Source: Bacteroidota bacterium (GTDB lineage: Bacteria; Bacteroidota; Bacteroidia; Chitinophagales; Chitinophagaceae). From it: DNA of 64,000 nucleotides. Under the pieces are notes generated by a model. The model saw nothing but the letters and a program-made list of their open reading frames with translations, made no database searches and was not told the origin of the DNA. Below, piece after piece: positions 19,873-28,021 of the stretch (position 1 is the stretch's first letter; each line of letters begins with the position of its first letter). The position numbers were made by a program, and so were the translations under genes. The stretch spans positions 453,597-517,596 of the forward strand of contig JAFEAE010000017.1 in NCBI GenBank assembly GCA_018266575.1, given 5' to 3'.

Positions 19873-19940
19873 TAAACATAGTTGCGTCGCACCTGCCTAC
19901 CGCAGGCAGGCTCTTGTACAGTTGATATTCTATGGAGCGA
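19873..19940. repeat. Nested palindromic repeat, copy 5 (palindrome at site 2)
   Basis: The host text runs TTGCGTCGCA, then CCTGCCTACCGCAGGCAGG (19,892-19,910), then CTCTTGTACAGTTGATATTC. The palindrome sits about five bases further into the host than in copies 1, 3 and 9. Confidence 0.8.
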
Positions 19941-19941
19941 T

Positions 19942-20039
19942 TGTCTGAACCACGATCTTAACCTGATTTTTCTGATTCGCCGACAATAAAAATTATCATC
20001 TCATCAATCCCAAAATCTCTCTAAATCCAGGTTCAGACA
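19942..20039. repeat. TGTCTGAACC-bounded inverted repeat (complete element)
   Basis: TGTCTGAACC at 19,942-19,951 faces its exact complement GGTTCAGACA at 20,030-20,039. The interior contains GATTTTTCTGATTCGCC and AATCCCAAAATC. This looks like the complete form of the element of which permeases D, E and J carry one end at their start codons. Confidence 0.75.
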
Positions 20040-20127
20040 GTATGATCAATCGTCAGAATTATTAATTACTAATTACTAATTATTAATTTTCTTAGCTGCC
20101 AACTGAAAGCCGATGATCGTCGACTGC

Positions 20128-22542
20128 CTACTCACTCCTCAACGCTTTTACCGGATTTGCAATTGCTGCTTTGATAGTTTGTGTGCTTACTGTTATTGCG
20201 GCGAGCAACAACGATGCTAATCCTACACATAAAACCATCCACCACGAGATCTGCGTGTGGTACGTAAAATTGTTCAGCCAGTTATTCATACAATACCACG
20301 CAACAGATGCAGCGATCACAAATGCAACTGCGATCAGCCATATAAATTCCTTGAAGAACAGCAGCACAATATTTGCAACAGAAGCGCCAAGGATTTTCCG
20401 TACGCCTACTTCTTTTACGCGTTGTATTGTCATGAATAATATCAAACCATATAATCCAATACAACTTATAAAAATGCCGACGCCTGCAAATAGCTGCAGC
20501 AATCGCGACAACTGTTTTTCCTGCACATAAAATTTTTCAACGTTTTCATCCAAAAAACTATGTTCAAATAAATACTCGGGGAATTCTTTGTTATAAATCT
20601 TTTCTATCGCCTGTAAAGTGGCAGAAATATTCAGCGGGTTCATTCTTATTCCTGCAACACGATAGCCACTTTTTCCCGGAACAATAACAACCGGTTCAAT
20701 CGGGTCACGCAAGGAAGCCTGGTGAAAATCTTTCACTACTCCAACAATAGGTAACGGTGTTTTATCAAGGATAATATATTTTCCGATAGCATCGTTGTTA
20801 TCAGTGATTCGCTCTTTTCTTAATAATGTTTCATTTACTACTGCCTCACGTGCAGTGTCGGAAGCCATATAAAACCTTCCGGCCACTAATTGCAACTGAT
20901 AGGTTTTCAGGTAAGCAGTGTCAGCAGATTTATAATTCACTTCAAAATTTTCATCCTTTACAGCCTGGTTAAATTTAAACGATGTAGTACTGTTGCTTCC
21001 CGATGCTGGTGGGGAAAAGCTGATGCTCACATTCTCAACACCCGGGAGTTCTGTTGTTTGTTGACGGAAATCACTCCACCTGGCACGGCTGGTGCTGTCG
21101 GTAGGAAGGCTAACTGTAACAACCGAATTTTTATTAAATCCTATCGGGGAATTTTGAAAAAATTTTACCTGGCTGATGATAACCAATGTAGCGATGATCA
21201 ATCCCTGAGCAATTACAAACTGTGCAATTACCAGCACACGGCGCAATGAAATACCGGAAGTATTACCAGAAGAAATTTTATTTTTCAAGGCCTCAATCGG
21301 GCGAAAACCTGAAACAATAATAGCAGGATAAAACCCGGCGAAAAATGTAACTACAAAAACCAACAGCAATGAAAAAAGAAGAATACCCGGCAATTGAAAC
21401 GGGTTCATCGGAACAGGCTTGCTTAATATTTTTTCAGTAAGAGGAGAAAGAATAGCAAGCAATCCTAACGCTAAAACTGTAGCTGCAGCAACAAGCACAA
21501 AAGTTTCTCCCAAAAACTGAACGCCCAATTGCATGCGTCTGCTTCCTAAAACTTTTCGAATACCAACCTCACGTGAGCGCTTCACGGCCTGCGCTGTCGC
21601 AAGGTTTACAAAATTTATACAAGCTAATACAAGAAGAAAAATTCCGATCGATGAAAGCGAGAACAATGTTTTTTTACTTACCGTATGCAAACTATAATTT
21701 CCATATTGATCATTAAAATGAATATCACGCAAAGGCTGAAGCACATAAAAATCGGTAGTGTTCCCTGCGTCCAGGTGTTTTTTTCTGAAAGACAGCAAAC
21801 CGGTTTCTATATTGCCTGCTTCTTTTGCATCTTTTAATTTAATGTAACATTGCAACCTGCTCGTAATACTGCCCCAGTTATCCAGGCGTTTTCCATTATC
21901 GCTGTTTGCAAACGTGATGTACGATATCACCAATTGCAGAGGGAAATCTGTATTTGCAGGAGGATTATCAATAATGCCTTCAACCTGCACAAGTTCGTTA
22001 TTGTCTTTTTTCAGCATTTTGCCAATTGCATTTTGCCAGTTACCAAAATATTTTGCTGCTGCATCTTTTGTAAGCGCTGCGCTATTAGGTTTTGACAAAA
22101 CAGTTTGAGCGTCGCCGCTGATCCATTTGAAATTAAAAATTTTGAAAAAATCAGGGTTAGCATAGAAAACACCGGTCTCTATCTTAAATCTTTTTTCATT
22201 CGTTGTATTTTGCCCGTCAACTATATCGATCTGGTTATTGTAACCTCCCGTTATTGAAGCCACTTCTTTTACCTGCGGAAAATCCACTCTGAATGCATCA
22301 GCCAGCGGAAAAGGGACGCCCGACTGATGTTCTTCACCTTCAGGAAATTTAAGGTCACTAACTACCCTGTAAATATTTTTGTAATCGTTGTGAAATGTAT
22401 CAAACCCTGATTCGTGTTTCACAATAATAAAAATGCCAAGGCTGCATGCAATTCCCAACGCAAGCCCTGCAAGGTTGATCAATGAAAAAACCTTGTTCTT
22501 CCATAAATTCCTGATCGCGATTTTGAAATAATTTTTTAGCAT
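20128..22542 (-). CDS. FtsX/MacB-type ABC permease, divergent (permease I)
   Basis: 804 residues from the ATG at 22,540-22,542. An in-frame ATG nine bases upstream (22,549-22,551) would add MFF, but all paralogues begin MLKN or similar, so the inner start is chosen. Loop 1 is altered to NLATAQAVKRSREVGIRKVLGS; loop 2 is QRVKEVGVRKILGA. KYFG is in AAAKYFGNWQ, and the second periplasmic motif is GVVKDFHQASLRDPI. The first periplasmic domain carries an unusual acidic/polar insert DGQNTTNEKRFKIETG. The C-terminus is NPVKALRSE. A decayed CTAAAGGGG element fills the upstream spacer. Confidence 0.94.
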   Translation of the reverse strand: MLKNYFKIAIRNLWKNKVFSLINLAGLALGIACSLGIFIIVKHESGFDTFHNDYKNIYRVVSDLKFPEGEEHQSGVPFPLADAFRVDFPQVKEVASITGGYNNQIDIVDGQNTTNEKRFKIETGVFYANPDFFKIFNFKWISGDAQTVLSKPNSAALTKDAAAKYFGNWQNAIGKMLKKDNNELVQVEGIIDNPPANTDFPLQLVISYITFANSDNGKRLDNWGSITSRLQCYIKLKDAKEAGNIETGLLSFRKKHLDAGNTTDFYVLQPLRDIHFNDQYGNYSLHTVSKKTLFSLSSIGIFLLVLACINFVNLATAQAVKRSREVGIRKVLGSRRMQLGVQFLGETFVLVAAATVLALGLLAILSPLTEKILSKPVPMNPFQLPGILLFSLLLVFVVTFFAGFYPAIIVSGFRPIEALKNKISSGNTSGISLRRVLVIAQFVIAQGLIIATLVIISQVKFFQNSPIGFNKNSVVTVSLPTDSTSRARWSDFRQQTTELPGVENVSISFSPPASGSNSTTSFKFNQAVKDENFEVNYKSADTAYLKTYQLQLVAGRFYMASDTAREAVVNETLLRKERITDNNDAIGKYIILDKTPLPIVGVVKDFHQASLRDPIEPVVIVPGKSGYRVAGIRMNPLNISATLQAIEKIYNKEFPEYLFEHSFLDENVEKFYVQEKQLSRLLQLFAGVGIFISCIGLYGLILFMTIQRVKEVGVRKILGASVANIVLLFFKEFIWLIAVAFVIAASVAWYCMNNWLNNFTYHTQISWWMVLCVGLASLLLAAITVSTQTIKAAIANPVKALRSE

Positions 22543-22553
22543 AAAAAACATTT

Positions 22554-22667
22554 ACCCGACCCTAACGCGGAGCTATGAGGCGAGTTAATTATAATAATCT
22601 TAAAGAGCTTCATTTCTAAATATTAATTCAAGCAGCTACGCATTAATTTCCACTTCAGGTGGTGGGG
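22554..22667. repeat. Decayed CTAAAGGGG-type element between permeases I and J
   Basis: Left end ACCCGACCCTAACGCGGAGC followed by TATGAGGCGAGTTAATTATA, right end TTTCCACTTCAGGTGGTGGG. Position, length (~114 bp) and the GGCGAGTT motif match the elements at 3,890 and 17,301, but arm pairing is largely lost. Confidence 0.5.
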
Positions 22668-22669
22668 TA

Positions 22670-25105
22670 TTACTCACTCCTCAGCGTCTTCACCGGGTTT
22701 GCAACCGCTGCTTTGATCGCCTGGAAACTGATCGTGACTAATGCAATAAATGCAGCAATCACTCCTGCAAGCAAAAACACCCACCATGAAATGGATGTAC
22801 GGTATGCAAAACTCTCCAGCCATTTATGCATCCCCCACCATGCGATTGGAAATGCAACGACTGCAGAGATGATGATAAGTTTTAAAAAATCTTTTGATAA
22901 CATACTTACAATTCCGCCTACACTTGCGCCGAGCACTTTGCGTATGCTGATCTCGCGAACACGTAATTGCGTTGCATAAGCTGCAAGCCCTAACAATCCA
23001 ATACATGCAATGAAAATAGCGAGTACAGAAAAAATAGTAAACACGCGTTGTGTAGTTTGTTCCGTCTTATACTGATCAGCAAGTGTCTTATCCAGGAAAT
23101 TATAGTGGAACGGATGTTCAGGCACGAAATTTTTCCATACATTTTCTATCGAAGCAATTGCCTGTTTAAAATCATCCGCTTTAATGCGCACACCGGTTGT
23201 TGCCATTGCTCCGCGGAACTTTTCTGTATTCACAAAAACGAGCGGCTCTATTTTCTGGTGCAGCGATTGATAGTGAAAATCCTTTGCAACACCAATAACA
23301 GTGTACACAATCTCTTCGCCGTTTGGCCCATTGAAGTCGGGGCTGGTAATCTTCGCCCCGATCGGTTTTTTTAGGCCCATTTCTGCAACTGCTTTTTCAT
23401 TCAGCACAAGTGCTAACGAATCTGTTGCAAATTCTTTTGAAAAAAATCGCCCTTCTTTCAATTGCAGGTCGAGTATTTTTGAAAACTGGTCATCAACAAT
23501 AACAGCCCTGCCTGTTAAGGGTTGCTTTGAATTCATTTCCTGGAATGCGCTTCCAAAAAAACCACTTTCACCCGGAAAAGAAGAACAATTGCTCACTACT
23601 TCAACGCCTGCGATCTTTGCTACTTCATCATTGAACGATTTTGATTTATCTTTCAACAGGTCGGCACGTTCAATTTCTATAATATGATCTTTTCTGAAAC
23701 CTAATTTATCACCCAACATATATTTCATTTGCTGGTTCACTATGATCGTGCAAATGATCAGTATCACCGAAATCGCAAATTGAAAAACCACCAGGCTGTT
23801 TCGCAATGCCATCCCGTATTTATTCGATTTGAATTTTCCTTTCAACACCATGATTGGTTTGAAAGACGATAACACAAACGCAGGATACAAACCAGCGATC
23901 GCTCCCACGCCAATTGCAAATGCAAACAGCTCAGCAATCTTCATTGGCTCTAAAAAATAAACCATAGTGAGCTCTTTGCCGGAAACTTTATTGAATAATG
24001 GCAGCAATACAATGATCAATAAAACGGCTAATACCATGCTCAACAAACTTACCATTACTGACTCCAGCAAAAATTGCCAGATAAGCGATTTTTTTTCAGA
24101 GCCGAATGTTTTGCGTATACCTACTTCTTTTGCACGCTCCACCGAACGTGCCGTTGAAAGATTAATAAAATTGATGCATGCAATGACCAAAATAAAAATC
24201 GCGATCACTGAAAAAATATAGACCGCTTTTAAACTTCCGTTCGGTTTCAGTTCTCCTTCGAGATCGGAGGTGAGATGTATTTTTTGCAAGGGTTGCAAAA
24301 AATAATGATAGCCATTTCCTGCTGATTGGAATTGCTGAAAACTCACCCCAAAATTTCTCCCTATTTCTCCCGAAACATATTTCTCAACGATGTGTGGAAA
24401 TTTTGCTTCCAATGCAGTTGGCGATGCGTTCGGGCCCAACAACAAATAAGTATGTGCAGAAAAATTAACATAATTGGCAGGGCCACGAAAAGTAGAAGAA
24501 GCAATCAACATATCAAATGTAAAATGTGAATTCTCCGGCCAGTCTTTGCAAACGCCCGAAACGATAAAATGCGCATTATTATCAGCAGTGAATGATTTAT
24601 TCATTGCATCTGCGACAGAGCCAAAATATTTCTTTGCAGTTGTTTCAGTGATCACAACAGTATTTTGTTTTTCCAGCGCCGTTTCAGGATCTCCTTGCAG
24701 CAGCGGGGTTGTGAACACTTTAAAAAAATTCGAGTCAGCGAGCAACACTTTTCTTTCTTCAAAAACTTTATCGCCTACACGTACAAACAAATTTCCGTTT
24801 CCCAAAAAATTAAACAGCCTCGTACATTGCAACACTTCGGGATATTCGTGCTGTATTGCCTCTCCGATAGATTGCGGGATCATCGAATAAGAAGTCATGC
24901 GCCCGGGATATTTCCGATCGAGCGCCACACGGTAAATACGATCACCGTTCTTTTCAAAATTATCATAGCTCGTTTCGCTTTCAATAAAAAGCACAATGAG
25001 CAAACAAACTGCCATACCTGTTGCAAGCCCAAACACATTGATCAATGTGTAGCCTTTTCTTTTTAACAGGCTGCGAACAGCGATTTTGAGATAATTTTTT
25101 AGCAT
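22670..25105 (-). CDS. FtsX/MacB-type ABC permease (permease J)
   Basis: 811 residues starting MLKNYLKIAVRSLLKRKGYT. Loop 1 is consensus (NLSTARSVERAKEVGIRK, then TFGSEKK); loop 2 is altered, LRVREISIRKVLGASV. TTAKKYFGSVADAM and GVAKDFHYQSLHQKIEPLV mark the two periplasmic domains. C-terminus NPVKTLRSE. The spacer to I is short (127 bp). Its own leader begins with the TGTCTGAACC element directly adjoining the ATG, as in D and E, although J is not in the D/E/L protein subgroup; the leader similarity is therefore not simply inherited with the gene. Confidence 0.95.
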   Translation of the reverse strand: MLKNYLKIAVRSLLKRKGYTLINVFGLATGMAVCLLIVLFIESETSYDNFEKNGDRIYRVALDRKYPGRMTSYSMIPQSIGEAIQHEYPEVLQCTRLFNFLGNGNLFVRVGDKVFEERKVLLADSNFFKVFTTPLLQGDPETALEKQNTVVITETTAKKYFGSVADAMNKSFTADNNAHFIVSGVCKDWPENSHFTFDMLIASSTFRGPANYVNFSAHTYLLLGPNASPTALEAKFPHIVEKYVSGEIGRNFGVSFQQFQSAGNGYHYFLQPLQKIHLTSDLEGELKPNGSLKAVYIFSVIAIFILVIACINFINLSTARSVERAKEVGIRKTFGSEKKSLIWQFLLESVMVSLLSMVLAVLLIIVLLPLFNKVSGKELTMVYFLEPMKIAELFAFAIGVGAIAGLYPAFVLSSFKPIMVLKGKFKSNKYGMALRNSLVVFQFAISVILIICTIIVNQQMKYMLGDKLGFRKDHIIEIERADLLKDKSKSFNDEVAKIAGVEVVSNCSSFPGESGFFGSAFQEMNSKQPLTGRAVIVDDQFSKILDLQLKEGRFFSKEFATDSLALVLNEKAVAEMGLKKPIGAKITSPDFNGPNGEEIVYTVIGVAKDFHYQSLHQKIEPLVFVNTEKFRGAMATTGVRIKADDFKQAIASIENVWKNFVPEHPFHYNFLDKTLADQYKTEQTTQRVFTIFSVLAIFIACIGLLGLAAYATQLRVREISIRKVLGASVGGIVSMLSKDFLKLIIISAVVAFPIAWWGMHKWLESFAYRTSISWWVFLLAGVIAAFIALVTISFQAIKAAVANPVKTLRSE

Positions 25106-25155
25106 TGTCTGAACCGGGATTTATGTGATGAAAAGATTATTATGATTTCTCGAAT
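25106..25155. repeat. TGTCTGAACC element abutting the start codon of permease J
   Basis: TGTCTGAACCGGGATTTATG follows immediately after the CAT at 25,103-25,105, exactly the junction seen at permeases D and E. Confidence 0.8.
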
Positions 25156-25230
25156 CCAGCAAACACTTTCTGATTTCTTATTCCTTATTTTTAATTTCTT
25201 GTTTTTACATAACCGGTGTGTGTTCTCTAT

Positions 25231-25300
25231 TAAGCATTATTGCCTTCGATTCTTCTGGTGAAAGAATCGCGCTCTTCAACATTAGCAATTCCATTGAGCC
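25231..25300. repeat. Nested palindromic repeat, copy 6 (GATTCTTC palindrome)
   Basis: The host flanks are diverged (AAGCATTATTGC..., CGCGCTCTTCAACATTAGC). The palindrome CGATTCTTC...GAAAGAATCG (25,247-25,269) is imperfect. Confidence 0.65.
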
Positions 25301-25302
25301 AT

Positions 25303-25417
25303 TGTCTGAACCCTTCCTAACGGCAGGCATGCACGATTTTAACCTGATTTTTCTGATTCGCCTGATAATAAAAATCATCATCCCATCAATCCCAAAATCT
25401 CCCAATTCCAGGTTCAA
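25303..25417. repeat. TGTCTGAACC element interrupted by a decayed CCTGCC palindrome
   Basis: Compared with the element at 19,942, which reads TGTCTGAACCACGAT, this copy has about 19 extra bases between TGTCTGAACC and CACGATTTTAACC. With the flanking C they read CCTTCCTAACGGCAGGCATG (25,312-25,331), three mismatches from CCTGCCTACCGGCAGGCAGG. The right end is GGTTCAAGCG (25,411-25,420), a decayed GGTTCAGACA. Confidence 0.65.
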
Positions 25418-25494
25418 GCGGTATAATCAATCATCAGAATTCTTAATTATTAATTCACTACTATCGACTGGTCACCGACGACTGAAAACTGTTC

Positions 25495-27876
25495 TCATTC
25501 ACTCCTCAAACTATTCACGGGGTTTGCAACCGCAGCCTTGATCGCCTGGAAACTTACTGTTAGCAATGCAATCAACAATGCGGTAATTCCTGCCGCAACA
25601 AATATCCACCAACTCACATTTGTGCGGTATGCAAAACCATGAAGCCATTTATTCATGAAATACCAGGCAAGCGGCCCTGCAATTACAAATGATATCAAAA
25701 CAAGCCGCAAAAAATCCTTTGATAATAAATTCACGATGTTCGAAACACTTGCGCCCATCACTTTCCGTACACCGATTTCTTTGGTGCGTTGCATGGTGCT
25801 GTAGGAAGCAAGCCCTAACAACCCGAGGCATGAAATAAAAATAGCAAGCACTGCAAAATTCAAAAACAATCTTCCAAAACGGTCTTCACTGCGGTATTGC
25901 TTATCAAAAAATTCATCCAAAAAATAATAACTGAACGGGCGATTCGGTATCATTGTTTTCCACGCATTCTCTATCGAAGCAATTGTGGATGGAAGATTTT
26001 TTGGCGACACATTTGCCGTGATAAGTGAGCAGCCGTTTGGTTCAATCCGTAAACTCAATGGTTTGATCACTTCCTGTAACGAACGGAAATGAAAATCTTT
26101 AACTACACCAATGATCATTCCTTTTCTTCCCCACTGATCAAATTTTTTTCCGATGATCTGTTGGGGTGTTGTATAACCGAACATTTTCATTGCCGCTTCG
26201 TTCACAATCATCGCCTGTGTAGTATCCGAACCAAAATCGCGTGAAAATGCCCTGCCGGCAATTATTTTCATTTTGTATTGAGGTATATAATCGTAATCAA
26301 CAAAGTACAGGTCGAGGTTGGCGATCTGCATTTCCCCTTTTGTATTTTCAACCTGCGAGTATGCGCCAGGATTACCACCGCCCGGAACACTTCCCGACAT
26401 CGAGGTCGACAATACACCAGGTAACGTAGAAACTTTTTGCATCAATGCTGTTTTCGAAGAATCGCCGTGTGTATCTAGAATAAGTTTTTGGTCTTTATTA
26501 AATCCAAGATCCTGGCTGCGCATAAAATTCATCTGGTTATAAACTACAATCGTTGCTATGATCAATGCTATTGAAATGGTGAATTGTGTTACAACCAACC
26601 CTTTGCGTAGCAGGATCCCTTTTACGCCTGTCGCAAACCTTCCTTTCAAAACAGTAACCGGCTGAAACGATGATAACACCAGCGCCGGATAAATTCCTGC
26701 CAAAATTCCGATAGCTATTGACGTTAAGAAAAGCAGCAACAAATACGCAGGATGTGAAAAAATATTATGGCTGATAATTTTCCCGGACAATTGGTTGAAC
26801 AATGGAAGTAATAGTGCAGAAAAAATTACGGATAAAATAAATGCGATCAGGCAAAGAATTATGCTTTCTCCTATAAATTGTCTCGCCAATTGAAATTTTC
26901 CTGCGCCTACCACTTTGCGAATGCCCACTTCTTTTGCACGCTCTGTTGATCTTGCAGTAGTAAGATTAACGAAGTTGAAGCAAGCAATTAATAAAATAAA
27001 AACAGCTACAATCGAAAATATATATACGTTGGTAATATTTCCTGTTTTGCTTCCATCACGTGTTGAACGCAGGTACACATCCCGTAATGGTTCAAGGAAT
27101 AATGTCGGGTACATTTGAAATTTTTTCATTTCATCGCCATTGCGTTTTTCCAAAAACGCCGGAAGCTTTGCCTGTAGTGCTTTTGCACTTGTTCCGGGCT
27201 TTAATAACAAATAAGTCCGGTTACCATAATTTCCCCACTGGTCATCTATTCCTTTATTAAAATCTTCTGTAAGCGTAGTCATCGATACAAGCATATCTGC
27301 TTTCACAATTGAGTTCTCCGGCATATCTTCCATAATACCTGTAATGGTGGATGGAAAATTTCCATCTGTCAGCAATACAGTTTGCCCGATTGGATTTGTT
27401 TTACCAAAATATTTTTTTGCTGCAGTTTCGGTAAGTACTATACTGAATTTATCTTTCAGTACTGTTGCCGGGTTTCCCTTTAATAATTTAAAACCGAAAA
27501 CATGAAAGAATGCCGAGTCGGCAAAAAGTGTATTGTCTTCCTGGAATTTTATATCCCCTTTCCGGACAAGCAAACTTGCATTTGTATATCGGATCGCTGA
27601 TTCAATTTCCGGGAAATCATTTTTAATATGCGGTGCAATTGCCCATGATGGCCCGTCGGCATTTATTGTTTCGGTAGGTGTTTTCAGGTCACAGACAACG
27701 CGGTAAATCCTGTCTGCATTTGGGTGAAAAGAATCATAGCTCAATTCAAATTTCACATACATAAAAATGAGAAAGAAAGCTGTTAAACCAACTGTCAATC
27801 CCATAATATTTATAAAAGAAAAAATCCTGTGACGCCATAAGTTGCGGAATGCAACTTTGAGATAGTTTTTTAGCAT
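25495..27876 (-). CDS. FtsX/MacB-type ABC permease (permease K)
   Basis: 793 residues starting MLKNYLKVAFRNLWRHRIFS, with all consensus motifs present: TAAKKYFGKTN, NLTTARSTERAKEVGIRK, GVVKDFHFRSLQEVI and QRTKEIGVRKVMGA. The second periplasmic domain has a glycine/proline-rich VPGGGNPGAYSQVENTKG stretch. C-terminus NPVNSLRSE (Asn for Lys). The spacer to J (389 bp) is repeat-filled; the spacer back to L is only 145 bp and free of the large repeats, so L and K are probably co-transcribed. Confidence 0.95.
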   Translation of the reverse strand: MLKNYLKVAFRNLWRHRIFSFINIMGLTVGLTAFFLIFMYVKFELSYDSFHPNADRIYRVVCDLKTPTETINADGPSWAIAPHIKNDFPEIESAIRYTNASLLVRKGDIKFQEDNTLFADSAFFHVFGFKLLKGNPATVLKDKFSIVLTETAAKKYFGKTNPIGQTVLLTDGNFPSTITGIMEDMPENSIVKADMLVSMTTLTEDFNKGIDDQWGNYGNRTYLLLKPGTSAKALQAKLPAFLEKRNGDEMKKFQMYPTLFLEPLRDVYLRSTRDGSKTGNITNVYIFSIVAVFILLIACFNFVNLTTARSTERAKEVGIRKVVGAGKFQLARQFIGESIILCLIAFILSVIFSALLLPLFNQLSGKIISHNIFSHPAYLLLLFLTSIAIGILAGIYPALVLSSFQPVTVLKGRFATGVKGILLRKGLVVTQFTISIALIIATIVVYNQMNFMRSQDLGFNKDQKLILDTHGDSSKTALMQKVSTLPGVLSTSMSGSVPGGGNPGAYSQVENTKGEMQIANLDLYFVDYDYIPQYKMKIIAGRAFSRDFGSDTTQAMIVNEAAMKMFGYTTPQQIIGKKFDQWGRKGMIIGVVKDFHFRSLQEVIKPLSLRIEPNGCSLITANVSPKNLPSTIASIENAWKTMIPNRPFSYYFLDEFFDKQYRSEDRFGRLFLNFAVLAIFISCLGLLGLASYSTMQRTKEIGVRKVMGASVSNIVNLLSKDFLRLVLISFVIAGPLAWYFMNKWLHGFAYRTNVSWWIFVAAGITALLIALLTVSFQAIKAAVANPVNSLRSE

Positions 27877-28021
27877 GAAGTTGGTTTTGAAAAAATAATA
27901 TTCAATCTACGAAAAATTTCGTTAATCAAATATTAATATTCAGTTTTCTTAAAAAGTTCTGAGTAAATTTTTCAACACCATGAGGCATATTTCTTATTCA
28001 CTGTTCAAAATGCGCCATCCA

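Larger units (their letters stand above)
19805..20127. other. Spacer between permeases H and I
   Basis: 323 bp without a gene, made of nested repeat copy 5 (19,873-19,940), immediately followed by a TGTCTGAACC...GGTTCAGACA inverted repeat (19,942-20,039), then TTATTAATTACTAATTA text and a GCCAACTGAAAGCCGATGAT tract before the stop of I. Confidence 0.65.
25106..25494. other. Spacer between permeases J and K
   Basis: 389 bp without a gene: the TGTCTGAACC leader of J, nested repeat copy 6 (25,231-25,300), a second TGTCTGAACC-bounded element (25,303-25,417) interrupted by a decayed palindrome, and a CACCGACGACTGAAAACTG tract next to the stop of K. Confidence 0.6.
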
